This document shows positions 8,733 through 18,044 of a stretch of DNA of 64,000 bases, one piece after another. The DNA is taken from positions 62,001 to 126,000 of the forward strand of contig CAMTZM010000003.1 of assembly GCA_947086655.1 (NCBI GenBank), given 5' to 3'. The position numbers were made by a program, and so were the translations under genes. Under the pieces are notes generated by a model that saw nothing but the letters and a program-made list of their open reading frames with translations, ran no database searches and had not been told where the DNA came from. Source of the DNA: an uncultured Eubacteriaceae bacterium (GTDB lineage Bacteria > Bacillota > Clostridia > Lachnospirales > CAG-274). The stretch's first letter is position 1; the number at the start of each line of letters is the position of its first letter.

Positions 8733-10259
8733 CTATCGGTTTAAAACTGATATGCTTTTTACAGAATTTAAGTCTTTATCGTTAAATACTATGTAAAGCG
8801 TCATATCTTTTTTTAAATCTTCATATTTAATACTGTCTCCTGTTAATGAATCTATTATAGTTACATTATCGTCTATATTAATTTTTATGCTGTTATTTTC
8901 TGTTATTTTATTTACATATAAAGTAATATAGTTTTCATATACAGTATTAATGCGGCCTGTAACTGTTATGTTTTCAGCCTTTTCAAGAACTGAAACTGTA
9001 TAGACAAGACCGTCTTTAAATCTAAGCAGTATATTGTCAGAAACATTAAACGAATTAAGAAATACAAAATCAGTATTTACTCTGTAAGTTTCTTCATCTC
9101 CCGCAATTGTTACCACGGTGATTGTTGGGTCTTCTGAAATACATAATTCTTTTATTTTTCCTTGAATAGTTACGGAATCAGATGGTGTTGTAATTTTTGT
9201 TTCAGTTTTTTTTGTTTGTTCAATGTTGTCTTTTTTGTTATAAGCGTCAATTTCAATTATCAAATCGTTATTAAGAACGGCAGAAAAACGCATGCCTTCT
9301 TTTAACTCTGATTCCTTTGACGCAAGAGAGTTTGTTGTTATTTTAGCCTCTGCGCTGATTTTAAAAACCTTTGTTTCTCCTAATAATTCGGTTTGTATAA
9401 TGTTCATTGAAGGAATATATTTTTCAATTACTCCGTTTATTGTTCTTATTGTTTTAACGGCGGAGGTCGAATTGACTGTACTTAAATTAGTTGTAGGCTG
9501 TGCTTCGTAGTCTTTTATTGTTTTATTTTCGTCTTTTTTAATATTGTCTATTTCTTTTAATGTTTTGTCTAAAATAAAACAAAAATCAGCTCTTGTAACA
9601 GCGTCTAAAGGGTTAAAGCAGCCGCCTTCGGCAGTTTTCATTATACCCTTATGCAAAATAAAATAAACCGATTTTCTTTTTGATTCATTTATTTCGCTAT
9701 CATCGGAGCACATAAAATTACTTTCATTTATATCGTCTTTATCGATACTGCTTAAAAAACAAATAAGCCGAGCCATAAAAAGCGCCATATCCTCACGGCT
9801 GAGACTTTTTATTTTTTCAGCGCCGTCAATTTCCTTTACAATGAACTGGTTTAAATCTGATGAAGTTATAAGCTGGTTTTCAAGAAGAAAAGCTATTTCT
9901 TTATCTGCTGAAGTATTCCATTTTGAAAAAGCGTTAGAATATTGTATCAAAAATGGTTTATAGCTTTCGTAAATTCTGTTATAACTAAGTTTTTGTTTTG
10001 AGTCAGCTTCGTTATAATGATAACCAGCGGCTGCGGCTATGGCTTTAGCTGCGCTAAATTTGTCGATTTCCTGTTCGGGATTAAAATTTCCGGATAAATC
10101 TCCAACAACATAGCCTTTTGATGATACGTCAGAAATTGCGCTGTATGCCCAATGGTTTGCCGGAACGTCTTTAAAAACGGCTCCTTTTGCTGCGACCGTT
10201 GATAACAATATAAGCGTGAAGGCTATTGTCGTGCTCCGAAATATTTTTTTGCCACGCAT
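8733..10259 (-). CDS. S-layer-homology (SLH) domain protein
   Basis: A 508-residue exported protein: signal peptide, then an SLH motif at about residues 30-75 (FKDVPANHWAYSAISDVSSKG) and a second SLH-like motif near 190-235 (FNPLDAVTRADFCFILDKTL). SLH motifs bind pyruvylated secondary wall polymers, so this should be a wall-attached surface protein. The C-terminal half is made of repeated beta-rich segments (VTIQGKIKEL, NITVTGRINTVYENYITLYV) with no family I recognise. The start is ATG 10259 behind GGGAGG. A long structured leader lies upstream, and the M23 peptidase gene follows 16 bp downstream. Confidence 0.88.
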   Translation of the reverse strand: MRGKKIFRSTTIAFTLILLSTVAAKGAVFKDVPANHWAYSAISDVSSKGYVVGDLSGNFNPEQEIDKFSAAKAIAAAAGYHYNEADSKQKLSYNRIYESYKPFLIQYSNAFSKWNTSADKEIAFLLENQLITSSDLNQFIVKEIDGAEKIKSLSREDMALFMARLICFLSSIDKDDINESNFMCSDDSEINESKRKSVYFILHKGIMKTAEGGCFNPLDAVTRADFCFILDKTLKEIDNIKKDENKTIKDYEAQPTTNLSTVNSTSAVKTIRTINGVIEKYIPSMNIIQTELLGETKVFKISAEAKITTNSLASKESELKEGMRFSAVLNNDLIIEIDAYNKKDNIEQTKKTETKITTPSDSVTIQGKIKELCISEDPTITVVTIAGDEETYRVNTDFVFLNSFNVSDNILLRFKDGLVYTVSVLEKAENITVTGRINTVYENYITLYVNKITENNSIKINIDDNVTIIDSLTGDSIKYEDLKKDMTLYIVFNDKDLNSVKSISVLNR

Positions 10260-10290
10260 GGATTTAAACCTCCCTAATAGAACCGATATA

Positions 10291-10376
10291 ATAAAAGCGG
10301 TAATTAGTCAAATTCGCAATTTGATTTTTTTGTATCAGACTCTGTCTGAAAGGCGTTTGATAAAAGCCGCTTTTAT
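10291..10376 (-). promoter_or_regulatory. Three-way-junction RNA leader candidate upstream of the SLH gene
   Basis: An outer 10-bp stem (ATAAAAGCGG at 10291-10300 with CCGCTTTTAT at 10367-10376) encloses two perfect hairpins: TCAAATT/AATTTGA at 10308-10324 and TCAGAC/GTCTGA at 10335-10349. It sits 32 bp before the SLH start, inside its likely 5' UTR. It matches no riboswitch I know. Read on the plus strand, the inner hairpin at 10308-10324 is followed by seven Ts and would work as a terminator. Confidence 0.5.
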
Positions 10377-10832
10377 TTATTTTAGTTCAAAGTAAGTATT
10401 TATGCAAGCGTTTCCAAAGAAAAAAATAAATTTTGATAAATTTTAACAAAAACATTATAATAATTCAAGTATGTAAATATTTTAACTTTAAGATATTATA
10501 TAAAAATTTAAAAAAACGTGTCTAAAATTTAAAATATGCACAAAAAGTTATAGAAAATAAAATTTAATTGAACTTTTTTTATTTATAGAATGTAAATAAA
10601 ATTTAAAAAAATATCGTATTTATTATTAGGTATTTATATTTTTATAAAATGAAAATATAAGTAGTTTTTTACTGAAATAAGTGATTTCTTGTAATTTTGA
10701 TTTAGTTTTCGTATAATAAGAAAATACTGATTAGAGCTTATCTTAAAAATAGAATACTATAAAAAAGTCGTAAACATAATTTTTTTTGATATGCACTGGT
10801 TTAGAATAAAAATAATTTTGGGAGGATTAGCA
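10377..10832. other. Long AT-rich intergenic region
   Basis: About 450 bp between divergent genes, very AT-rich, with no convincing gene. The only supported elements are the plus-strand promoter at 10689-10717 and one copy of the intergenic motif AAATACTGATT just downstream of it. Confidence 0.6.
10689..10717 (+). promoter_or_regulatory. sigma-A type promoter for the GH18/recU operon
   Basis: TTGTAA (10689-10694), 17 bp, TATAAT (10712-10717). It lies about 115 bp before the chosen start at 10833. Confidence 0.6.
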
Positions 10833-12587
10833 ATGGATGATAACAGGCAAATGAGAAATAGCAGAAGAAACAGACGAAAAAAAGCGAAACAAAGAAAGGG
10901 GATTATTTTTCCTCTTATATGTTCTTTAATAGGTGCTGCGGTTTTTTTTACTGTTATAAAGCTTTGGTTTCCGAGTTTTATAAGCATGTCGTTTTATGAT
11001 TATTTTCAAACAAGTGCTGATAATGCTAATATTGTTATTGGAGATGAAATTATTACAGAAAAAAACAATGCTGTAATTGATAATGCCGATATTTATTTTT
11101 CTGTTGATTTTGTTAAGGAAAAAATTGACCCATATGTTTTTTGGGATTCAAATGAAAAAAAGCTTACTATTACTACCGATAATCATGTTATAAGAATGGA
11201 AACAGATGAGCTTACATATTATGTTAATGATGAGCCTATGAAACTGTCAATTCCCGTTTATGAAATAGATGGTATTGCGTATATGCCGCGTACTATTATT
11301 GAAGAACTTTATAACTTTGTTGTTAATTATGACAATGAAAGTAAAATAATATGTATAGACAATACTAAAAGCGAACTTGTTACAGGAAAAATTTCTTCAA
11401 GAACGGCAGTTTTAAGGTTTTTGGCAGACAAAAAAAGTCCTATTGAAAAAAGAATGAAAAAAGAGGAGGATGTTTATATATTTGGGGAAGAAGAAAATAA
11501 TTATATAAAAGTACGTACAAAAGAAGGGTATGTAGGATACGTATTAAAAAGCAAGGTTGAGACTACTGGAACGAAAAAATTTGAACAAAAAGAAAAAGAA
11601 GAAAAAAGACAGCTATGGGATAAGTCCGACGGAAAGATTAACATGTTTTTTGACCAAGTAACAAGAGTTGAAGCTAATAGGACAGCTATGGCAAGAGGTG
11701 AGGCTAAAGGTGTAAATGTAGTTTCTCCGACATGGTTTTCTTTTGATAAAACAAGCGGAAATATAGTTAATATTGCAGATAAAAGTTATGTTAATTGGGC
11801 TCATAGAAACGGCTGGCAAGTTTGGGCGCTTATTACGGATAATTTTGATGAAAATGTATGTCATAGTGTTATTTCAAGTACGGAGACAAGAGAAAAAGTA
11901 ATTAAACAGATATTAGCTTTTGTATCTCTTTACGAGCTTGATGGAATTAATATAGATTTTGAGGCTGTTCCAAAAAGTGACGGAGAATATTACATTCAGT
12001 TTTTAAGAGAACTTGCCCCTTATTTAAACAGGCAGGGAGCTATACTTTCGGTTGACATGTTTGTTCCAAAACCATGGACTAATCATTATAACAGAAATGA
12101 GGTTGGAAAAATAGCTGATTATATTGTTGTAATGGGATATGACGAGCATTATAGCGGTTCTAAGGAAAGCGGTTCGGTTGCATCTATTGACTGGTCGAGA
12201 CAGGCTATTGATTTAACTGTAAAAGAAGGGGTTGCATCTGAGAAAATTATACTTGGAATGCCTTTTTACACACGTTTATGGACAGAAGAAGAAACCGATT
12301 CAGGCGTAAATGTTTCATCTAAGGCGCTTGGAATGGAAGATGCTTATAATTTTATTATTGAAAAAGGTGAAGAATTTGAATGGCTTGAAGATATAGGGCA
12401 GTATTATGCAGAAGTAAAAGAGAATAATTTAACTTATAAAATATGGCTTGAAGATGAGAAAAGCATACAAGGAAGAGTTGAATTAGCACTTCAAAAAAAT
12501 ACTGCTGGTGTTGCGGCATGGAAAAGAGGTTTTGAGAAAGATGAAATATGGAATATTATAAATAATGTGCTTAAAGAAAATGAATAG
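10833..12587 (+). CDS. Spore-type GH18 peptidoglycan hydrolase with amine-oxidase-like and SH3 modules
   Basis: A membrane-anchored glycoside hydrolase family 18 enzyme of the YdhD/YaaH type, expected to cut glycan strands in cortex or cell wall. The very basic N-terminus is followed by a TM helix at about 20-42. Then come a copper-amine-oxidase N-terminal-like fold (about 90-180), an SH3-like module (about 185-250) and the GH18 barrel. The catalytic motif is D370-G-I-N-I-D-F-E377, with E377 as the acid. ATG 10833 is used because GGGAGG lies just before it, giving 584 residues; an upstream in-frame ATG at 10791 lacks a good site. recU follows after 14 bp. Confidence 0.9.
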   Translation: MDDNRQMRNSRRNRRKKAKQRKGIIFPLICSLIGAAVFFTVIKLWFPSFISMSFYDYFQTSADNANIVIGDEIITEKNNAVIDNADIYFSVDFVKEKIDPYVFWDSNEKKLTITTDNHVIRMETDELTYYVNDEPMKLSIPVYEIDGIAYMPRTIIEELYNFVVNYDNESKIICIDNTKSELVTGKISSRTAVLRFLADKKSPIEKRMKKEEDVYIFGEEENNYIKVRTKEGYVGYVLKSKVETTGTKKFEQKEKEEKRQLWDKSDGKINMFFDQVTRVEANRTAMARGEAKGVNVVSPTWFSFDKTSGNIVNIADKSYVNWAHRNGWQVWALITDNFDENVCHSVISSTETREKVIKQILAFVSLYELDGINIDFEAVPKSDGEYYIQFLRELAPYLNRQGAILSVDMFVPKPWTNHYNRNEVGKIADYIVVMGYDEHYSGSKESGSVASIDWSRQAIDLTVKEGVASEKIILGMPFYTRLWTEEETDSGVNVSSKALGMEDAYNFIIEKGEEFEWLEDIGQYYAEVKENNLTYKIWLEDEKSIQGRVELALQKNTAGVAAWKRGFEKDEIWNIINNVLKENE

Positions 12588-12601
12588 GAAAGGAAAGAGA
12601 A

Positions 12602-13162
12602 ATGGGATATTGGAATACAAGAGGGCTTAGAGGAAAATTCCTTGAGGAGCTTATAAATATGGCTAATAGTATGTATAGAAAAAAAGGAGTTGCATTAATA
12701 CAAAAAATACCTACGCCTATAACACCTCTTGAAATAGAAAAAGGTACAGGAAGAATAAAAAAGGCTTACTTTGAAAGTAAAAGCACAGTTGATTATATTG
12801 GAGTTATACAAGGAATACCTGTATGTTTTGATGCGAAAGAAACAAATAATAAAAGTCTTCCCTTTAAAAATATACATGAGCATCAGTTTGAATTTATGGA
12901 AGATTTTGAAAAGCAGGACGGAATTTCTTTTTTCATTGTTTATTTTAAATTATATGATAAATTTTATATACTTCCTTTTAAGATATTAAAAAAATATTGG
13001 GAAGAAGGTAAAAATGGCAAAAATAAGTCTATTAAGTATGAATTGTTTGACAAAAGTCTTGAGATTAAAAGCAATAATGGTTATATACTTGATTATATAG
13101 ATACGCTTAAAAGATTTATTGAGTGCTATGATGAATATGACGTTTTTGGTGATTTTGTATAA
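12602..13162 (+). CDS. recU: Holliday junction resolvase RecU
   Basis: A 186-residue member of the RecU family, the Firmicutes Holliday-junction-specific endonuclease used in recombination and chromosome segregation. Diagnostic parts are the N-terminal NTRGLRGKFLEELI, the KPTP-like IPTPITPLEI, the stalk/active-site region SKSTVDYIGV, and CFDAKET with the metal-binding Asp and Lys, then FKNIHEHQFEFM. Length and order match the family. The start is ATG 12602, with AGGAAAGGAAAG upstream. It is the second gene of an operon with the GH18 hydrolase. In bacilli recU is paired with a penicillin-binding protein gene instead, so a wall-gene link persists here with a different partner. Confidence 0.92.
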   Translation: MGYWNTRGLRGKFLEELINMANSMYRKKGVALIQKIPTPITPLEIEKGTGRIKKAYFESKSTVDYIGVIQGIPVCFDAKETNNKSLPFKNIHEHQFEFMEDFEKQDGISFFIVYFKLYDKFYILPFKILKKYWEEGKNGKNKSIKYELFDKSLEIKSNNGYILDYIDTLKRFIECYDEYDVFGDFV

Positions 13163-13251
13163 ATTGCTTTTTATTTCCTAAATATTCATGTACGTATAGG
13201 TTTTAAAGCTTTTAATTATATTTTATTTTAAAAATACAATAAAAATCCATA

Positions 13252-13286
13252 TTGACAGTTAGTTATACTGACAACTAAATTATAAT
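13252..13286 (+). promoter_or_regulatory. Possible promoter/operator of the phase-variable pectinesterase
   Basis: The 314-bp gap between recU and the pectinesterase holds TTGACA (13252-13257), TTAGTT (13259-13264) and TATAAT (13281-13286). TTAGTT to TATAAT is 16 bp apart. TTGACAGT and ACTGACAA form an imperfect inverted repeat just before the -10 box, which could be an operator. The rest of the gap is featureless AT-rich DNA. Confidence 0.35.
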
Positions 13287-13476
13287 ACAGATTTTTTATA
13301 ATTGTTATATGTGTATATATATTTGTGCAAAAAATAGAATGTATGTTAAATTTATTGCTTTTTATTTTTAAAATGATATAATTATTATATATTATAAACA
13401 AACAATGTGTTTATTTTTATATTTTTCAATGTAAAAATATTTCGCATTTAGCTATGAAAAAGGAGGAGGCATTTTA

Positions 13477-16400
13477 ATGAATCAAAAAATGAATCGTGTT
13501 TTGGGCTGGCTGCTTGTGTTTACTATGATGTTCACATCTGTTTTTTCAAATTTAACATTTGCAGGCAGCAATGACAGCAATGAAAATTTATTGGGGGGGG
13601 GTACTTTTCCGCAGGCAGATTCCCTCACAACAGATGCAGCAGTTGAGGTCGGAAAGACTTATGAATACAGCCTTGTAAAAGGGGCTGATGAAGACGGGCT
13701 TGCTATTCAAAATTCAGGACAGGAAGTTGACCCTACAAAAGTAGGAGAAGTACATGGAATAAAAGTTGACGCATCTGCTCCGGGAGCAAAATTTGACAAT
13801 GTGAACAGAGCTTCTAACGGAGATTCTCAGGTTACAAAAGGAGTAGTTTTGGGTGTTCCTGTAAATGGAAAAAGCACAATAACTATTGTAGGATATCAAG
13901 ATATTGAAATAGGAATTACAGATAAGGAAGAACCGGCTTATGCCGATAAGGAGACTATTTCATGCGGAGGCGGATGGACACCTCAGAGTATTACTTATTA
14001 TGGAAAAAGTGAAAGTTATGTATATTTAGAGATAAGAAATAGTACATATATCAAAAAAATAACAGTTGTTTCAGACGGAGTACAGGAAGAAGAAACAAAA
14101 GTTTGGGAAAAAAGGGATTTTAATCTTACTATAAACGGTACTGTTGTAACAGTTACAGGAGCTGAAAATATATTTTCAGAACCTACTATAACATTAAGCG
14201 ATAACGACGGCACTTCAATAGAGTCAAAAACGGCTGAATCAGCATCATTAAAGCTTAATTTAGGCGGAGCTGTAACTAATGATACTATTACTGATATTAG
14301 TTCTTCAATAACAGCGGCTTTAAATGAAAGCGGACAGATAGTTGTTACATTTAAAGATGCTAAGGTTAAACCGTATACTTTTACATTTACTGTTGGAAAT
14401 ACATATGAGAAAAAGCAATTTTCTTTTGATTTTAACGGAGAGGGCAAAACTGTTTCTGTTGAGACAGGAGCAAAGCCTACGGATATTCCCGAAGTAGCTT
14501 TAGCAGAAGGAATGACAGGAGAGGTTATTAATAAAGAACTTAATAAAGCTACACTTGTTGTAGATTTAGCTGGAGCAGAACTTGCCGAAAGTATGATTAC
14601 GAAATTGACTGATAAATATACGGCAGCAGTTGAAGGAAATGCAATTAAGTTTACTTACACTGAAAGTGATGGTTCTTTATGGACATATACTCTTAATGTT
14701 GTTGACAGCAGTGTTAATGTAATGCCTGAAAAAGGCAAAACATATACTTATATATTCTCGGATGGTTCTATTGTTCCGAAAGATACTGAAACACCGATTA
14801 ATACCATAGTTTCAGAAGATATGTTTCTTACTATAAACGGAAACGGAACAATGAAATATAATAACGGCGGAGGCGTTTCACACGGTGTAGCCGTTTATGA
14901 TGGAAATTCATTTGAAGTTAAGGTAGCCGGAGATGCTATTATAACATTTAATTGCTGTATGTATAGTGGAAGCGGGTCTTCTGTTGAGTCTTCCGTAAAG
15001 ACAGGTACAGGTACTTTCAATGCTGAAAGCGTTGATATAGCTGGTACTGCCGGAGGAGGAACAAAAGGCGAAGGAGAAGCTGCAACATTTGTTTATACAG
15101 GAGAAGCTGCTGATTTATTGTTTACGGTAAAAGGCGCTGGTTTTATACATGGAATGAGTGTACAAAATCTTGACAATAAACCTGTTGAAGATAATGGCAA
15201 AATTGATGTTTGGGATTTTGGCGCTTACGCTTTAGATGCAGAAAAATATAACAATTTACTTGATGTAGATACTATTAACAGCTGGTATGCTGATACTATT
15301 GTAAAAGGTTCGGCAGGAAATGTTTTTGCTGTTCCTACATTTACAGCAGGAGATTTAACATGGAATACAACGGCTGTAAATAACAGATTAAGAACGACAA
15401 ATAAGGATCTTACACGTTATGACGAGGGAACAAGTGCATCAAGCATAAAAGGATTTAATTGTACAGAACTTAATATTAACGGCTGTATTTATATTAATTC
15501 AGCAGCCGGAGGCGGAAGTTTTACAATAAATACTAAAAAAGACGATGTTGTATATGTATATGTTAAAATGGATAATGAAAACGATGTAATTAATTTTGCA
15601 AAAGCTGGAGCTATTGAGCCTACTGCACAGATAGCGGCTTCAACTGATGGCAGCATAGTTAAGTTTATTGTTCCAGAGGATGGTATATATACAATTTCTG
15701 ATGGCACCGTAGGCGGCGGAAAGCCAAGATATTACAGAATAATAAGAGAACATGCTAAATATGTAAACTTGACAGGTACTGTTACAGCAGCAGAAGGCAT
15801 ACCGGAAAATTACAGCATTATTTTTAGAAATATAGAAACAGGAGCAGAAACAGAGGCTATACCGGAAGATGGAAATTATGTTATTACAGTAGCAGCCGGA
15901 TATACTTATCAGGCAAGACTTGCAAATGCTGAGGGATTTAGAATATCAGAAGGCGTTGAGGTTAAAGTTGATGATGCGGCGGTTAATAATATAAAAATAG
16001 ACGCTGTTACTTATAGAACTGTTTCAGGAAGTTTTACAGGTTTTGAGGAAAGTTTTGATATGACTAATGTTGAAATTTATTTCCAGCCTGTTGATGAGCT
16101 TGAAAAGTTGAGTTATGGAAAAGTGTCTATTGAAATTACTGAAGGAAAATACAGTGCTAAGTTTGCCGATAATGTTGAGTATGAAATGGTAATGGAAGGC
16201 GCTAACGATTATGAAATAAAATCAGGCAATACTGTAATAAAGGTTACAGAAGATACTACAAATGATATATCTGTTGCGAAAAAAGCTGTTTATGATGTTA
16301 CAGGCAAGTTTGTAACTTATGATGAAAAACCGATAAATGTAAGCGCAATTAAGTTTAAAAATCTTGATGATGATTATGTTTATGACGGTGTTGTAGCTGA

Positions 16401-17925
16401 AGACGGATACAGCGTTAAGCTTAGAGAAGGAAATTATGAGGTTGTTATTGAAACAGAGGACGCTTATAATTCAGCATCGCATGTAGTTGTAACTACCGAA
16501 GCTGTTAAAAAAGACATTTTATTTATGCCAAAAACTGCGGCTGAAGTTGCTTACGCTAAAGATGTTTATGTAGGAGTTCCGGAACAGGAAAATAATTATG
16601 AAACTGTTAAAGACGCTATTGAGGCTGTAAACAATATGAATCCTAAGCCTACAAATGAAAGCGAGAGAATTACTATACATGTTGCTCCAGGTGTATACAG
16701 AGCTCAGCATATACTTAAAACTCCTTATGTATCAATAGTAAGTACAGACCCTTCACAAGAAGTTAAACTTACATGGTATTATGGAATTGGCTATAAATAT
16801 TACAGCGCTGGTTCAAACGGATATTATAATGAATTAAATGCTTTTGACAAATTCCTTAAAAACGGAAAAACAGAAAAGAAAACAGGAAATGTAGATCGTT
16901 GGGGCGGAGCATTTCAGCTTCAAAGTACTGCTAATGATTTTTACGCTGAAAATATTACATTTGAAAACTCATTTAATAAATATGTTACCGAAGAGGAAAT
17001 ACTTGATGGAGTAGAGCCAAGCGGTGCAGAATCAATTAATTTTGACAGAACTAAAGAAGGAGTTGACGTTTATTCAAAGGCAGCAACAGAAAGAGCAGCA
17101 GCAATGATTGCAGAAGCTGATAACGCTGAGTTTTATAGATGTTCATTCCTTTCAAGTCAAGATACGCTTTATATAAATCCATCAATAAAACAATACTATA
17201 AAGAATGTTTTATTGAAGGTATGACAGACTATATATTCGGAGACGGTCAAGTTGCATTTGAAGATTGTACGCTTAATTTCTGCGGATACAGTGACAGTAC
17301 CACAGGCGGATATGTTACGGCTACAAGATGGGATCAAGGCGGTTTAGGATATATATTCAAAAATTGTAAAGTTACAAGTTCAAGCGATAAAAGTGTTGGA
17401 ACAGGACATTTTGGACGTCCATGGGGCGCTACTTCAAGAGTATATTTTATGAATACAACAATTGAGAAAACAGGGCTTATTAATAATGAAGGTTTTTCTG
17501 ATTGGGGAAATGTTTTGGCATTAAAAGCAAACTATCATGAATACGGTTCAAAATATGCTAACGGAGATGCTGTTGACACATCAAAAAGAAAATGTAAAGT
17601 AATGACTTTAGAAGAAGCTAATCAGATTAAAATTAAAGATTGGTTTGGAGATTGGACTCCTAAAAATTATGTAGATAATGATGATGAAGATGATGATAAA
17701 GACATTATATATGGCGATATAAATAATGATAGAAAGATTACTGCTTTAGACGCTGCTATTGTTCTTCAGTACTGCAATAATAAAGCTGAATATACGCTTA
17801 CAGACAAACAGTTAAAGGCTGCTGATGTAGATGGTTCAGAAGGAATTAGTTATAATGATGTAAGCTTAATTTTGGATAAAGCGCTTAATTATGACACTGT
17901 ATTACCTTTTGAGAGTGTAAATTAA
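13477..17925 (+). CDS. Secreted multidomain pectinesterase (CE8) with C-terminal dockerin and a G9 tract
   Basis: A 1482-residue exported pectin methylesterase that removes methyl groups from homogalacturonan. The order is signal peptide (about 1-29), two diverged beta-rich repeats around 210-410, further carbohydrate-binding-like beta modules, prealbumin-like segments (VTGTVTAAEG), a CE8 beta-helix at about 1023-1395, and a type I dockerin at 1413-1475. The catalytic set is visible: Q1228 and D1229 (QDTLY), D1251 (TDYIFGD), R1314 and W1316 (GRPWG). A run of nine G bases at 13593-13601 (codons 39-42) lies just after the signal peptide; slippage there would switch the gene off. The start is ATG behind AAGGAGGAGG. 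A strong terminator follows. Confidence 0.93.
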   Translation: MNQKMNRVLGWLLVFTMMFTSVFSNLTFAGSNDSNENLLGGGTFPQADSLTTDAAVEVGKTYEYSLVKGADEDGLAIQNSGQEVDPTKVGEVHGIKVDASAPGAKFDNVNRASNGDSQVTKGVVLGVPVNGKSTITIVGYQDIEIGITDKEEPAYADKETISCGGGWTPQSITYYGKSESYVYLEIRNSTYIKKITVVSDGVQEEETKVWEKRDFNLTINGTVVTVTGAENIFSEPTITLSDNDGTSIESKTAESASLKLNLGGAVTNDTITDISSSITAALNESGQIVVTFKDAKVKPYTFTFTVGNTYEKKQFSFDFNGEGKTVSVETGAKPTDIPEVALAEGMTGEVINKELNKATLVVDLAGAELAESMITKLTDKYTAAVEGNAIKFTYTESDGSLWTYTLNVVDSSVNVMPEKGKTYTYIFSDGSIVPKDTETPINTIVSEDMFLTINGNGTMKYNNGGGVSHGVAVYDGNSFEVKVAGDAIITFNCCMYSGSGSSVESSVKTGTGTFNAESVDIAGTAGGGTKGEGEAATFVYTGEAADLLFTVKGAGFIHGMSVQNLDNKPVEDNGKIDVWDFGAYALDAEKYNNLLDVDTINSWYADTIVKGSAGNVFAVPTFTAGDLTWNTTAVNNRLRTTNKDLTRYDEGTSASSIKGFNCTELNINGCIYINSAAGGGSFTINTKKDDVVYVYVKMDNENDVINFAKAGAIEPTAQIAASTDGSIVKFIVPEDGIYTISDGTVGGGKPRYYRIIREHAKYVNLTGTVTAAEGIPENYSIIFRNIETGAETEAIPEDGNYVITVAAGYTYQARLANAEGFRISEGVEVKVDDAAVNNIKIDAVTYRTVSGSFTGFEESFDMTNVEIYFQPVDELEKLSYGKVSIEITEGKYSAKFADNVEYEMVMEGANDYEIKSGNTVIKVTEDTTNDISVAKKAVYDVTGKFVTYDEKPINVSAIKFKNLDDDYVYDGVVAEDGYSVKLREGNYEVVIETEDAYNSASHVVVTTEAVKKDILFMPKTAAEVAYAKDVYVGVPEQENNYETVKDAIEAVNNMNPKPTNESERITIHVAPGVYRAQHILKTPYVSIVSTDPSQEVKLTWYYGIGYKYYSAGSNGYYNELNAFDKFLKNGKTEKKTGNVDRWGGAFQLQSTANDFYAENITFENSFNKYVTEEEILDGVEPSGAESINFDRTKEGVDVYSKAATERAAAMIAEADNAEFYRCSFLSSQDTLYINPSIKQYYKECFIEGMTDYIFGDGQVAFEDCTLNFCGYSDSTTGGYVTATRWDQGGLGYIFKNCKVTSSSDKSVGTGHFGRPWGATSRVYFMNTTIEKTGLINNEGFSDWGNVLALKANYHEYGSKYANGDAVDTSKRKCKVMTLEEANQIKIKDWFGDWTPKNYVDNDDEDDDKDIIYGDINNDRKITALDAAIVLQYCNNKAEYTLTDKQLKAADVDGSEGISYNDVSLILDKALNYDTVLPFESVN
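13593..13601 (+). repeat. Homopolymeric G9 tract inside the pectinesterase gene
   Basis: Nine consecutive G bases in an AT-rich genome, encoding the Gly run after residue 38. This is the classic substrate for slipped-strand mispairing. As read here the frame is open. Confidence 0.9.
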
Positions 17926-17940
17926 AACCAATGTTAAAGA

Positions 17941-17983
17941 AAAGCTTTATGGAATTTTTATAAATTCCATAAAGCTTTTTTTA
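17941..17983 (+). terminator. Intrinsic terminator of the pectinesterase gene
   Basis: A 16-bp perfect stem (17941-17956 with 17963-17978), a short AT loop and a run of Ts starting within the descending arm, 16 bp after the stop at 17925. Confidence 0.93.
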
Positions 17984-17989
17984 TTTTCC

Positions 17990-18018
17990 TTGAAAGACTA
18001 ATATTTTTGTGCTATTAT
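17990..18018 (+). promoter_or_regulatory. sigma-A type promoter of the DUF1189 gene
   Basis: TTGAAA (17990-17995), 17 bp, TATTAT (18013-18018), 26 bp before the start codon at 18045. Confidence 0.65.
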
Positions 18019-18044
18019 AAATAAAATATAAGGAGTGAATTATT

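Noticed and set aside
13252-13286. TTGACA with TATAAT read as a standard promoter
   Set aside because: The spacing is 23 bp, too long for sigma-A; only the TTAGTT/TATAAT pair has acceptable spacing, so it is kept at low confidence.
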